Origin: Phoebastria nigripes
Lineage: Eukaryota; Chordata; Aves; Procellariiformes; Diomedeidae
Direction: 5' to 3'
Assembly: GCA_035582835.1 (NCBI GenBank)
Contig: JAYKAV010000422.1
Location: 1,913,847 to 1,977,846, forward strand
Length of the DNA stretch: 64,000 bases
Part shown: in pieces, positions 1 through 10,789 of the stretch
Position numbering within the stretch: the stretch's first letter is position 1
Layout: each line of letters starts with the position of its first letter
The notes under the pieces: generated by a model
What the model was told of the DNA's origin: nothing
The model's input: the letters and a program-made list of their open reading frames with translations, nothing else
Database searches by the model: none
Made by a program: the position numbers and the translations under genes

Positions 1-182
1 CATTAGGTTGGAAGGAACTGTGGAAACTGAGAGTATATTAAATGTATGTGATGTGCAAGACAGTGTAGAAGATGCCAGCAGGCAACTTGCTTTCTTTTTC
101 CCGAATTTTGATAAAAAGACAGACCAAAAATTTGAAAAGACTTTGGCCTTAATTAGACCTTCTCTCTTAAAGGAAAGACGGC
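1..182 (+). CDS. NME8: NME8 coding exon, end of NDK module 1 and start of module 2 (5' edge outside or at window start)
   Basis: The open frame reads through [10 protein letters not shown], the closing helix and strand of an NDK module, into [14 protein letters not shown], the first strand of the next. The donor is GTAAGT, leaving one base of a split codon. The true 5' end is uncertain. An AG at 5-6 could be the splice acceptor, or the exon could continue upstream of the window. A TTG at position 8 is not a start codon, because this is internal gene sequence. Confidence 0.88.
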
Positions 183-3100
183 GTAAGTGTTAATAACTAC
201 ATTTTCCATCTAGGGTATATAAAAAGTCTCATATTTTGAAATTTAAAAATTCTAACTCTACTAATGAAATGTTCTTATGTTATATTGTCTCCCCAGCATT
301 AAGCTGACAGTAATCTTTGTCAGGAAAAAAGTTACATGGTTAATGTTTTTGACATATTGAGAATGTAAATGTCAATGTTATTTTGTTCCTTTGCCTGATT
401 TTTCAAGAATGTCTTTAGATTGTATATTTGGATGAAATGTTTCTAGAAGACCTCTCAGAGAAGCTAGCAATTTTGAAGTATAGTGTAGGGGATCATACTT
501 CCTGCTGTAATAAAGCAGCTGATATTATCCTTGAATGGCAAGTCAAAGGTAGATCAATGGCAAGGTGAAAAAGATCTGACCCAGGATGTTCTATGCTGCA
601 TAAGGCAGTGCTGCACAAAGACAGGTGTATACAGATAACGTTTTTACACATTAAATCAGAAAATGTACCCCATTAGCATGAAGCTCCATCCAAACAATTT
701 TACTTTTCTTCTCTGGCATATATTTTCATTTTTTCCTAGATTCGAGGTAGCACCTTTATTTCTAAATTGGAATCTCTGTACTGGAAATAACCTATACACA
801 GAGATCTGAAAGACTACAGTTTTGACCGCTCCTTGTGTATTTATTTTCTTGATTGTTTTCTAGTATGTTGCTTAGAGCAGCAGTTTTGCAGTCCATATAT
901 AGATTCTATCATACAAAGATATGATAGAATATCATATAGATAGAATATATGATATCTATCTATCATATAGATTCTATCATACAAAGAATAAAGGATGATG
1001 GCTTCGAAATAGCAATGCAGAAAGAAATAATCCTAACTGAAGAACAAACACGTGAATTTTACAAAGAGCATGAAAATCAAGACTACTTCCCAGCCCTTCT
1101 AGAGCAAATGACCAGGTATGTTGAATGGAAAATGAGTATGTGGATCTATAAATAAGACTGAAATTTTCACAATGAATAATTATCCAAATAATACATGGCT
1201 ACAAAATAGCCATGTATCTGAGAGTTTAGTAAAACTCAGAAACAGGACCAGACAACTGCAGATAATGAGATAATTCCCAAGTATAGTAGATAAATAAGTC
1301 AGGTTTTTAAAAATTACTAGCTACTCCATATCTCTGTATGTAGGATGTTGAAGTCAGCGGCCAATTCCATTGATCTAGGTGAAAACAGTTGAGCTCTGCT
1401 CTGGAAGGCTGCATTTAGGTTGTCCGTAGGAGAGTTGTGAAATCTTCATCCAGGCTGTGTGCTGGGTTCCTTGCGGAGGAAAAATAAATTGTGTTTGGAT
1501 ATTGCCTTCATATGAAGTTGGGACATGGCTGGGACAAATACAGAAACTTAGGAGCTGGTCAGCATTTTTATGTCTAATAATAAAGACATAGCCCAATTCT
1601 ACAACATTCTTGCTGTCACGTTAACATTCAGTAACTTTGAAATTTAAATTTGTGTTTAAGCCCCATAAGGTTTTATCAGACTGTAGCTGTTTAAATGGAG
1701 ATGGGTTTTTAAATCCTCCAATAGTAGGGCTCATTTTCCTGGCCTGGACTATATATAATCAAATTCCTTTTACAAATTACAGAGAGTTTAATATTTGATG
1801 TTTTTAATGCCAGTTTTCCCATCTTACAGTGGTCCAACTCTTGTACTTGCTCTAACACGAGAAAATGCTATAGCACACTGGAGAGAATTATTAGGCCCGA
1901 AGACTGTTGAAGAGGCTAAGAAGGAAAATCCAAACAGGTAATACTTACAATAGTAAACTATCATTCACAGCTTCCAATTTACTTTCACATTCCTTATCTC
2001 AATGAATACCACATTCCAACTGGTGTAACTATAGTGCCATCATCTGGAAACTGATATATATATTTCTGCAGTTTGTTAAGCTTTTCTGGGAAGAATTGTT
2101 GTATTACACATAGTGACTATAGCATTTTTTGAGAAATAATGGCTACCAAACATAATGAAAAGCTGAGTTTAAAAATGGGTATTGAAGCAAAAGAAGATCT
2201 CTTGAGTCAGAGAAAAATCCTTGACTGCTAGAAGCACATACCACAGGAAGAATCCACCTGTAATAAACTTTTTATAATCCTGCTCTGACAGTCATATGAA
2301 CAGGTTACTTGGTTATTATGTTGAATCTTTGTGACCTTGGATGGCAATTTTTAGACTTTGTGGTCTACAGAAGTATTGTTATTAATTTTCTATGTGCAAA
2401 AAACATCGGTAATATCTCATGCTTACTGATTTTTTTGCTTGAAATAGCACCATTATTTTTCAGAACAGATGCTTATTTTCTTAGCTTAATGAAAACTTTC
2501 CATCAGTAGCATATTTTATTTGTGACTAAGTTTCTTCTACACATTTTATAAATTAACATCTTAGTTTTGCCTGCTTATTTTATTGTTCTAAGAAACTGCT
2601 GTGGTATCATCTTACCTGTTGTGTTTCGTTAAGCAAGAACTGTTATTATCTTGGAAATATAACAAGATGACAGTTAGGAGGGAAGGTGTTCATATTTCAG
2701 GTGGTTAATTAAAAAGTTGATTGTTCTTTCTGTAGACAATGAAGGCTTCTTACTCCCACAGAGAGATCATCAAACACTTAAGTTGCCAGATCAACATTAA
2801 TTTATATTCACTGGGTTAAGGCTAGTCATAGTTGAAGCTCAAAATGGCTATTCCTTTAAGTAACTTACTCTTTTAATGACTCTTAGTTTACGTGCAAAGT
2901 ATGCAGTCAACAACATACCTATTGGTCAGCTGCATGGTAGTTCTACACCCGATGATGCTCAGAAGGAATTACAGTTCTTCTTCCCTCAGGAGCACACACT
3001 GGCATTAATCAAACCTGCTGCTGCTAAGAAGCATAAAGGTAAGTGATGTAGAAAGCGTGGGCTATGTCNGCAGATGTAATTTCTACAAAATATTAGCAAT

Positions 3101-5027
3101 GTACACTGCAGTAAATCGTCAGATGCATTCTTTTTATTCTCTGAAATGCTTTTTCCATGCAGAGAAATGCTTTTACAGGGCTTGCATAATTAATATTGAG
3201 GTCTCAAATGTCACATTTCCTTTGCTTAAGCTACCTATAGCTCTTTCTTCGCAAGAATGGTAGTGAATTGAAGTGAGAGGTTCTTAGCTAAGTTAAACAG
3301 TTTAAAAGCCAGGCACTTGTGCAAACTAGCCATCCAGCATCCTTCTAAGTCAAAGGAGAGGGAGGCTTTCCAAATTCATGTTACTTATTTCAGACAGGTA
3401 TCTCCACTGACTCAAAAGGGGTCATTGCTCAGTTAGATGCATTCCCATCTTCGGTTTAACTCACTATTAGACAAAAGGAATGAGGAGGAAAGGTCAAAGT
3501 AAAAAGAACACTATGTACAATTTGGAATCCTATCTTAAAGATTTTTGCTGCCACTTTTTTTTAAACCCTCTATCCAAAGCCTCTTCTTCTTGGCATTCTT
3601 CTTTTCTGTCCTAACAAATTTCAGTAGTCTTTCTAATGTTAATTCATTATTGGCTTTTGTGAGTCTTTCTTCCCCTCTTGTAACAATCCAGATTGATTTT
3701 AGCAGGCCAGCTGGTGTGTGATAGAGCATTACAACTACAGTCCACACTCTTGTCCAATGTGAGAAACAACAGTGAATGCTACTGGCATAGTTTATAACAG
3801 TCTGGGTTTGTCACCTGCACAGAGATGGATTAGTGGAATGACAATGGTTTCGGTATATTTTAGAGGACTGTTGAAGTGTTTGTCATATTGTCCATGATTG
3901 TTTGATATTGTAAGTAGAATTTTAATAGGTATTGGTGATTTTTTTAAAAAAGCATCTAGTATTTTCTGAAACTTTTAAAGTTTGGGTGGTTTTTTTGCAT
4001 CTAAACTTTTAAATTTTTTTTTGCATCTAAACTATTTCAATCAAGAATGAGTTTGCTTGTTATTCTCCTAGATGACATTATGCAAAAAGTTAAAGATGCT
4101 GGATTTGCCATCTCAAAGATTAAAGAAGAAGCTTTAACTCGTGAAATGGCTACAGAGTTTTATAAAGATCACAAAGGAAAACCCTTTTTTGAACAGTTAG
4201 TGACTTGTATGACTGAGTAAGTGTCTCATACAATACTGAGGTATGTAAGTATACATCAAACTTTGAATTCACAATGCCAACAAAACATGCTACACCCAAA
4301 GTGGGCTAAGGATTTACATTCTGTCGCTCTTTCTGGCAAGTTTAGTGGCTTCTAGCATGGAGTGCTCTTCATTTAAAAGGAAGATTTAAAATTCTTTCCA
4401 AATTTATGGATAATGACTATTGTTTTGGATTTTTTTCTCAAAAAAAACCCTAATTTCTGGTGGAATCCTTGTTCTTCCCATGTAGGACAAATATCTTCCT
4501 CATAACATTGTTAGTATAGCTGTTGATAAAACAGTATGTATCGTCTTGCTTCAGAAATTATTGGGTGAGAATCTTTTTAGGACAAAAAGTCCAAATCCAG
4601 ATAGCTGATCCTCATAATCTTTTTGTCTTTCAAATACAGGATATTGTCTTAAACAAAACACTCAGAAACAAATTTCAAAATTTAAACAGTTTAACAAAAT
4701 TCAGATAGCATAGTGCTTACCATAACTCTTCACGGTACCTCCGAAGTCAAAGCTAAGTCTGCATCTCAGAATAGTGTAAAAGCTTCCTTATATTGATTTC
4801 ACAGGGGCCCATCGGTGATAATGATCTTAACAAAGGAAAATGCTGTGGAAGAGTGGAGGCAACTAATCGGCCCAACCGATCCAGAATTGGCAAAAGAGAC
4901 CTCTCCTGAATCAATTCGAGCTCAGTTTGCACAAGATATTTTGTCTAATGCTGTTCATGGATCATCTAATACAGAACATGCACTGAAAAGCATTGAGTGT
5001 GTATTTGGAGAGATTGATATAGATTGA
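1..5027 (+). CDS. NME8: NME8 (TXNDC3), 3' part of the gene: thioredoxin/NDK-domain ciliary protein
   Basis: Six coding exons join in one frame: 1-182, 971-1115, 1830-1937, 2887-3038, 4072-4216 and 4805-5027, giving about 317 residues before TGA. The family protein has an N-terminal thioredoxin domain followed by three nucleoside diphosphate kinase (NDK) modules and is about 590 residues long in human. The thioredoxin part lies outside this window. Visible are the end of module 1 ([10 protein letters not shown]), module 2 (TLALIRP to QLHGSS) and module 3 (TLALIKP to NAVHGSS). Module 3 keeps the NDK phosphate-binding Lys, the Tyr and Phe of the nucleotide site, the Arg residues, the Thr, and Asn three residues before the active His. 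Module 2 keeps the His but not that Lys, Thr or Asn. In human the gene is linked to axonemal dynein and primary ciliary dyskinesia. All junctions are GT-AG and phases match throughout. Identity is firm; enzymatic activity is inference only. Confidence 0.95.
897..987 (+). repeat. Short direct repeat duplicating an NME8 splice acceptor, with an internal hairpin
   Basis: A 23-base sequence at 897-919 recurs without change at 965-987. The second copy spans the acceptor AG and the first 17 bases of the coding exon. In the first copy, 903-912 is the reverse complement of 921-930, giving a 10-bp stem with an 8-base loop. Confidence 0.9.
971..1115 (+). CDS. NME8: NME8 coding exon, NDK module 2 core
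   Basis: It encodes [14 protein letters not shown]... to ...LLEQMT, the helix and Tyr-containing segment (REFYKEH) of NDK module 2. The acceptor AG is at 969-970 and the donor is GTATGT. The exon is 145 bases long and its phase fits both neighbours. The acceptor has a poor pyrimidine tract. A perfect copy of the junction lies 68 bases upstream in the intron (see findings). Confidence 0.88.
1830..1937 (+). CDS. NME8: NME8 coding exon, NDK module 2 (GPTLVLAL segment)
   Basis: The acceptor TCTTACAG is followed by a frame encoding [23 protein letters not shown], the strand-helix segment that follows the Tyr/Phe part of an NDK fold. The exon is 108 bases, keeps phase 2 at both ends, and has donor GTAATA. 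Where functional NDKs have Gly-x-Thr-Asn-Pro, this exon reads GPKTVEE, so the Thr of the nucleotide site is not in its usual place. Confidence 0.88.
2887..3038 (+). CDS. NME8: NME8 coding exon, active-site His of module 2 and start of module 3
   Basis: It encodes [19 protein letters not shown] (module 2 His motif), the linker [13 protein letters not shown] and then [13 protein letters not shown], the start of module 3 with its phosphate-binding Lys. The acceptor is CTCTTAG and the donor GTAAGT. The layout repeats that of the 1-182 exon, as expected from internal duplication of NDK modules. Confidence 0.9.
4072..4216 (+). CDS. NME8: NME8 coding exon, NDK module 3 core
   Basis: It is 145 bases, exactly the length of the equivalent module 2 exon, and has the same phases, so exon structure was duplicated along with the domain. 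It encodes [13 protein letters not shown], then [15 protein letters not shown] with the Tyr and Phe that contact nucleotide in NDKs. The acceptor is TTCTCCTAG and the donor GTAAGT. Confidence 0.9.
4805..5027 (+). CDS. NME8: NME8 last coding exon with active-site His of module 3 and stop
   Basis: The acceptor TTTCACAG leads into [27 protein letters not shown], then SIRAQF and NAVHGSS, which carry the Arg, Thr, Asn and His positions of a complete NDK site. After the His motif the protein continues 25 residues to an acidic end (FGEIDID) and TGA at 5025-5027. Confidence 0.92.
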
Positions 5028-5429
5028 AGAATTGAGATGCAATCTCTGAAAATTGATCTTCATGTCATTAGATGCATTTGTCTACCCAACCACCTGTATT
5101 TAAGACTATATATACACATATATTTTCCTTCATAGTCCATCCATTTTTTTAACAGCCAGTTTTTTGTTATCAGCTTTGCCATACTGCAAAGTATATCAAT
5201 GCAACAAGTAATACCTGCTAGAAGTTTGATGTTAGCAATGATTTCTTTATGTATGTTTAGTAGATAGTTTTTCTTCTATCACTTTAACAGATTTATGCCT
5301 TTCCAGTAGTTCCAGGAATCTAAGGTGCTTTGTATACAACTACCTTAAAAAAACAGGGTCAAGGAAGGTCATTAAAACACTATTAATGACACATCCACTG
5401 TTATGTGGATCAAGTCCTCCAGTTCACAC

Positions 5430-5760
5430 AGCCTACAAAGGAGAAACGCTGAAAGGTAGTGGAGGCACTGCTACAACGTTGGCAAGGAACAGCAGAAAGT
5501 GTGGGAATGCTCTACAAGGGAGAAGGAGCCAGGAGCCAAGCATGACCGCAGCACAGGCTGTGCCCTCACCAGTGGGGCACAGCCCCACATCATCCAAGCA
5601 GAACTGGGTAGCCACATCCATCAACAATCCCAGACAAAGCAAGTAATGAACCAGGTCCAGGACCCATTCAAGGGTCCAGTCAGGAACAACAGGCAAGAGG
5701 GCCAGAGACAGGTACTCCTGCAGCACAGCTCAGGCAAGGATTAAGCCCAAGTGTGAGCTT
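5430..5760. repeat. GC-rich block in AT-rich DNA, possible interspersed element (unclassified)
   Basis: Base composition changes sharply here compared with both flanks. The overlapping ORFs on both strands (up to 97 codons) resemble no protein I know and look like composition effects. It could be an old LTR or other insertion, or simply a GC-rich UTR segment. I see no terminal repeats or target-site duplication that decide this. Confidence 0.3.
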
Positions 5761-5927
5761 AAATGGGGCTCCTGGGCCCATTGGCCAACGGTATGGGTGT
5801 GCATCCCTGGTGAGACTGCTCAGGGCTATTAAGGCCTATTGGTTCCCTCAGGACCCTGAAAAACATTTGCATTGTTTATTTATCCTTTCCCTAAACATCT
5901 TCTAATGATTATTGTCACGGGTAGGAT

Positions 5928-5933
5928 AATAAA
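5928..5933 (+). terminator. Candidate NME8 poly(A) signal AATAAA
   Basis: This is the first canonical hexamer found after the NME8 stop codon. The weaker variant ATTAAA occurs at 5371-5376. Usage cannot be judged without transcript data. Confidence 0.35.
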
Positions 5934-5950
5934 CTAGAAGGTCCTTTCCA

Positions 5951-8900
5951 GTGCATTTACTCAATTCAAATATATCAGATGAAGTAAAATATAAAGTCAG
6001 CTCTTACATAACAGCTGTTCTTGACATATACCTCCTTGCCAAACTAGTGAATTTGTATCCTGTCTCAGTCTAACTTGGCTGGCCTTCATGAAGAAAACAA
6101 ATATTCTTCTGTAGCTGATATATTCTCACTTTCGCTGTCCAAGTCTGTTGAAGGTGGAGATACTGAAGAATGGCATTCAGTTAAAGCAATTTACTTAGGG
6201 CATTGATTATAAGTGCGAAGTCCAGAAAGAATGAAGTCTTTCTCACACTTTCTTTATTGTTCCTATTGTATTTAGTAGAACTAGCTGTTTTAAAGAGCTT
6301 CCTGACAAATATTTCTGTTGTGATGGGGCATTTGTTATTATAGACATTCCTCCAGCAGAAGTTGGATTGAACATTCTCCTGGTGGCCCATTTTCACCTAC
6401 AGTTGCTTTACTGCCATAAACTCGACTTGAGGCTAGCTAGCCTGTAGGAAGCTGTGATTAGTGCAGAATTTATATGTTGCCTCATGAGGTGAGTTCTGAG
6501 AAACATACTTCAGAATTGCTGTATGGTTTTTGGCTTGTTTTTTCCTTCAAAAACCCATTAAAACTGTTCTTCCTGGCATTATTTCAGTACCCTGTGTCTT
6601 TTGAGTGCTGGCACATTGTACTTAAAACCAATAAGCAGTCTCAGAAAAGGCCTCAGTAGGGCAATTTCAGATACATCAATTCAGTTCATTTCCCAAGATC
6701 CTTGCTAGAATTAATGGCTTCTCTACCAATGGGGCAAATACAACGTTGAAGGTTTAGATGGGATTATTTTTTGACAGGAGCAGAAATGCTGAAACAGCAA
6801 AATATGTTTATGTCTTAAGAGTTCATTAATCTTCTGATGAAAGTTCACAACCAAATAGTAAATGTTTGATAGGTATCACACAGAGGTTTTGAATACTGTG
6901 GATTATTTATTGCACTGATCTTAGAAATTTCAGTTAGCTGTAGGGGTACACGAACTCTGCCTGGTTAAGTGCGATATAACTTTATATACTGAGTTATTGC
7001 TTGTTTAACCATCATTCTTCATCTTCCATTATGTCACTCTCAAGCAATATAGCATTTTTTTCTGTTTGGTTTCACTGTTAGCTGTTGAAGGACTGCATTT
7101 ATTTGGGTTCATATATTCATATGTGCCACTTATGACCCCTGCTTGGGGGATCATAAGTGCTTGGTTAAAATGATTCAGTAGATTACATTGAAATATTATG
7201 CATAGATTTCTGACAGTTTTCCTTCCCGTTGCATAAGTATGCAAACCCAAATGGAAATGTGGGAACATTTAGTTTATTAATGCTTATTTGCTTCTCCTAA
7301 ATATGTTCTTGATCTTAATGTCTTTTAGCAGCTTTGGAAAGGAGGAATTTAAGAGACACATTTCAAAACAATAAAAATAACTGTTTCAGTCAACTGATGG
7401 AGAGATTCAGATTCATGAAGGTTATGTATCTTTGAGTTACAGACTTTTGTAGAATTATCAAAATATCATGTATTCAAAAGCATGGCAATTGAAATACTGT
7501 CAATATTTTAACAGATTACTTCGTCTCCTTAAAAGTTTAACTCAAGACTTAGGTATCGTACACATCATTTAGACTGCCATTCACTCTTCTTTGAATTTTA
7601 TATTACTGTGACATAGACATGGATGTAATGTTTAAGAGTTTGAACACTTGTGATGAGATCGGCAAACATTTGCATTTATAGAGTCAGGAGGAAAGTGTTC
7701 CAACATAAACTCCATTGAGTCTCACAGATGAAAATCTTCTTGCAATTAAATTTACACAGCTCCTCTGCCTACAAATCTTACAGAAAGTCTGACTCTGTCC
7801 TTTTATCTCATATCTAAATGCCAGACCAAAAGAGAATGTGACCTTCACGAACGTTTATTTAGAAAACATCTCGTGGTTCAGCGTAGAATTAGGTGGTGCA
7901 GAGATGTGATGAAAATTCTTCCAACACTAACAAAAGATAACATAATTATTCTTCTGATTTTTGTCCCAGCAGGAGAGACATGGAACCACAGGACATGTTT
8001 ATTTGTACAACAGACCACATATTTCCTTGTTTAGGAAGTTTAATGAAATCATAATCTGACACTAAGACTATATTAAAGATCTGTTTCAGTTTAGAATGAT
8101 AAACAAGCTGGTTCTAAATCTCAAAATACTGTTTAAGAAGAATTAGTATGTCTGATTGTAGTGAGTATTTGTACTGAATTACTGCATAATAAAATAAGAG
8201 AAGTGGGGAGAAAGCTTTTTTCCCCTCCAAGAAGATGGAGTCAATCAGCTTGTGGTTGCGTGCTGCTGCACTGTTTTTCCTTTGCTCTGACTGCTGAATG
8301 AACTACACTGGCAGGTCAGACCTCGCCAGTATCCCTTCACTTCATCCACAGTTCTTTGCAAGCAAATGATTAGCTTTCTGACTACCTTGTTCAGAGGATA
8401 AATGCTGATATGCTCTGAGTATCTACAAACTAAAGTTTTCATCATACTGTAACCAGAAGGAATCAAAATACTTAGGGTGTTGGTCTGTTTGGGGCATCTC
8501 TTGATCGCTCTGATGCGTCCATTAACCTTCTATCTGTAACATAGACCGTCTGACATATTTAAGGTACTTTTGGGTTTTGATCTTAGTATCCTTATCTAGA
8601 GAAAAGGAATGTGTCCTCCCTTCCAGATGCTTTCCTTTATGCTTAATGCCATACTGGTTTATCCACAAGCCTTTTGGCAGCAACAACAGGAGCCAGTCTG
8701 ATATCAACAGATTACCTGGAACCCCCTGAATTCATTGCATCTCTAAGAAGCAAGTTTGAAATCCTGTTTCGCCTTCCAGTAAGGCTGGTGTTCAATTTCG
8801 GAGGTGTTAGAAGAAATATAGTGTCAGCAGTTGAAATTAAATGTAGAGCCTTGACTAGGTCTAATTAGAAGTAATGTACCTCTATAGAAATAAAATACTT

Positions 8901-9039
8901 ATTTGTAGGTCCTTGCAAGTTATTGTTTTTTACCATAAATGGAAACACAATTTTGAATCTTTGTTGACTCACAATGATGGATTTATATTTATTTACAAAA
9001 TTAATTGGAGATGGTGTGGTTTACCAGAAAAATCTGGTT
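5951..9039. other. Intergenic DNA, nothing recognised
   Basis: AT-rich sequence between the NME8 end and the SFRP4 3' side. The only ORFs are short, on both strands, with no conserved motif. No tRNA, transposon end or tandem array was seen. Confidence 0.6.
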
Positions 9040-9640
9040 GAGAAAACGTTTTCAGATGTGCATTTACATTCAACTACTAAGCGCAGCCAGAAAGTATGTG
9101 TCAGTTGTGCATAATTGGAGTAAATATTTTTTCAGGTTTCATTAATTTGGAATCTAGGTTACAATGCTGGATAAAACAATTTAAGAGCTGTTTGAGTATT
9201 TTGGACTGGAAAATCTCCTTAATATTTGTACAGGAAGTATTTCTCAGTTATATGCAATGACTGGACAAAAGTAACAAAGCTGCAACACTGAGTTGGATTG
9301 AAGTGACCAGGTCATTCAGGTCCTGTTGGAGGGGGGGTTATGANGTTTTTTTAAATGTGGTTCATAAAAGAGTTCTGATTTGCATTTACAGTGAGCTTCT
9401 AAAACGGTGCCAATTACTCACAATTAGAGTAAATATTTTTTCAGGTTTCATTCTTTTGGAATTGAGGTTAGAACATTCAGTGAAAATATTCAATGGCACT
9501 TCTTACTAAACTGGGTACATCTGTGTGGGAGGTAGTAAGAAACGCACTAGAAACATCTGTTCAGTGTTCCAGGCAATTTTTATTTTATATGAAAAAAATG
9601 CCAAGCCCCTCAGCTGTAACACTGAGAAAAAACATTTGAC
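9040..9640. repeat. Diverged tandem duplication, unit about 310-330 bp
   Basis: Several segments recur in order at an offset of about 309-333 bases. TGCATTTACA occurs at 9059 and 9381. AAATATTTTTTCAGGTTTCATT occurs at 9122 and 9431. GCTG(C/T)AACACTGAG occurs near 9280 and again near 9612. The intervening sequence is only loosely similar, so the duplication is old, or the two copies belong to an unknown repeat family. Confidence 0.6.
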
Positions 9641-10643
9641 ACTTCAAGTTTTGGCCTGTTAATTTTTTCAGCTGTGAATAGCTCCAGTAATTACTTTCGT
9701 CCATCATCGGACTATGCCCACTCTGCTAAACTGAGGTTTCATGAATCTGGTGCTGGGGTGCACTAGCATGGCAATGACTACACCTGGCCATGGATGTGCA
9801 CGAGGAGAGGTGAGTCTGACTTTTTGCCACATGCCGCGGAGCAAAAGTGGTGAGCGGGCCACGTGCGGATGGAGGAAGATACATTTGCCTGCTCAAACAG
9901 CCCTCACTGCTCCAACATCTGTTTCACGCCTTCACAAGGGAAGGGCAGCGGGCTGGAGGGCGGGGATGTTCTGGGTCTGCATTCAGCCAGCATTTGATGT
10001 AGCAGTGAGTTAATAATTGTAAGGGATTTTCAAAATGGAGTGAATTATATTAGTGTTGAATTGGGCTTCTTAAAAAGTAGAAAAAAATGGATTTGNGAAA
10101 ACAAAAGGGAACAGTAAGGGAAACCTTACTAATTCATTCCCCCTGTCTACACTTCTGTTCTTTGTATTATGATATCCCCAGCTTTTTGTTGTATTGCCTT
10201 TCCTTCTTCCGTATTTTTACCATATCAGAATGAAAGTTAGTCAGTATAAAGCATACATAAAAATGTCAATGAGTTTGGAAACACCAGGCTTGGTGCATCA
10301 AAGTTTATTCCAACATACTGGAATCCTCAGTCCAACAACAGTAACTTACAGAAGGATTGGTGACAATTCTCTGTAGAAAATAATTTTTACATTTTTTTCT
10401 CTAATATCAAAAAATGAGAAAAGTTTTATTTTAACAGTTGTAAAATAATATGTAATGTTGCTATGAAGTCTAGCTAGCTGTTCCAAAGGTTTCATTCAAC
10501 AAACACCACACTTGACGATGTTCACAATAAAACTAGTTAAAGTGAAATATCACAACTTTAGTATTTGTTATTTCAACATCACATTGATAGGACTGTCGTT
10601 CATTTTTAATAGCTAACCTTATACATATTTATTGGGGTACTTT
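9641..10643. other. Intergenic DNA, nothing recognised
   Basis: Mixed-composition intergenic sequence with a small GC-richer patch near 9760-9990. That patch has a 90-codon ORF without any recognisable motif, which I do not regard as a gene. Confidence 0.55.
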
Positions 10644-10789
10644 AGAATCATAGAATCGTTTAGGTTGGAAAAGACCTTTAAGATCATCAAGTCCAACCNC
10701 TAACCTAGCACTGCCAAGTCCACCACTAAACCATGTCCCTAAGCACCACATCAACACGTCTTTTAAATACCTCCAGGGATGGTGACTCA
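10644..10789 (-). mobile_element. CR1 LINE, 5'-truncated 3' end
   Basis: In reverse orientation this reads as the classic CR1 3' terminus. It starts with the AGAATCATAGAATC tail, followed by TTTAGGTTGGAAAAGACCTTTAAGATCATC and the conserved region up to the GATGGTGACTCA segment. About 146 bp remain. It is non-coding and does not overlap an exon. One N falls within it at about 10699. Confidence 0.93.

Larger units (their letters stand above)
183..4804 (+). other. NME8: NME8 introns
   Basis: There are five introns between the exons listed (788, 714, 949, 1033 and 588 bases). All are AT-rich and have no recognisable gene or transposon. A perfect 11-bp hairpin (1191-1201 with 1207-1217, loop of five) sits just after the 971-1115 exon. 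The stretch 3540-3740 contains only unsupported short ORFs. Confidence 0.7.
5028..5950 (+). other. NME8: NME8 3' UTR and immediate downstream DNA
   Basis: This follows the stop codon directly. Two candidate poly(A) signals are present: a weak ATTAAA at 5371 and a canonical AATAAA at 5928. If the second is used the UTR is about 0.9 kb and includes the GC-rich block at 5430-5760. Neither has a clear GT-rich downstream element, so the transcript end is undecided. Confidence 0.5.

Noticed and set aside
1..20. CATTAGGTTGGAAGG resembles the reverse CR1 3' end (TTTAGGTTGGAAAAG).
   Set aside because: The match stops after about a dozen bases, no further CR1 sequence follows, and the frame continues as conserved NME8 coding sequence.
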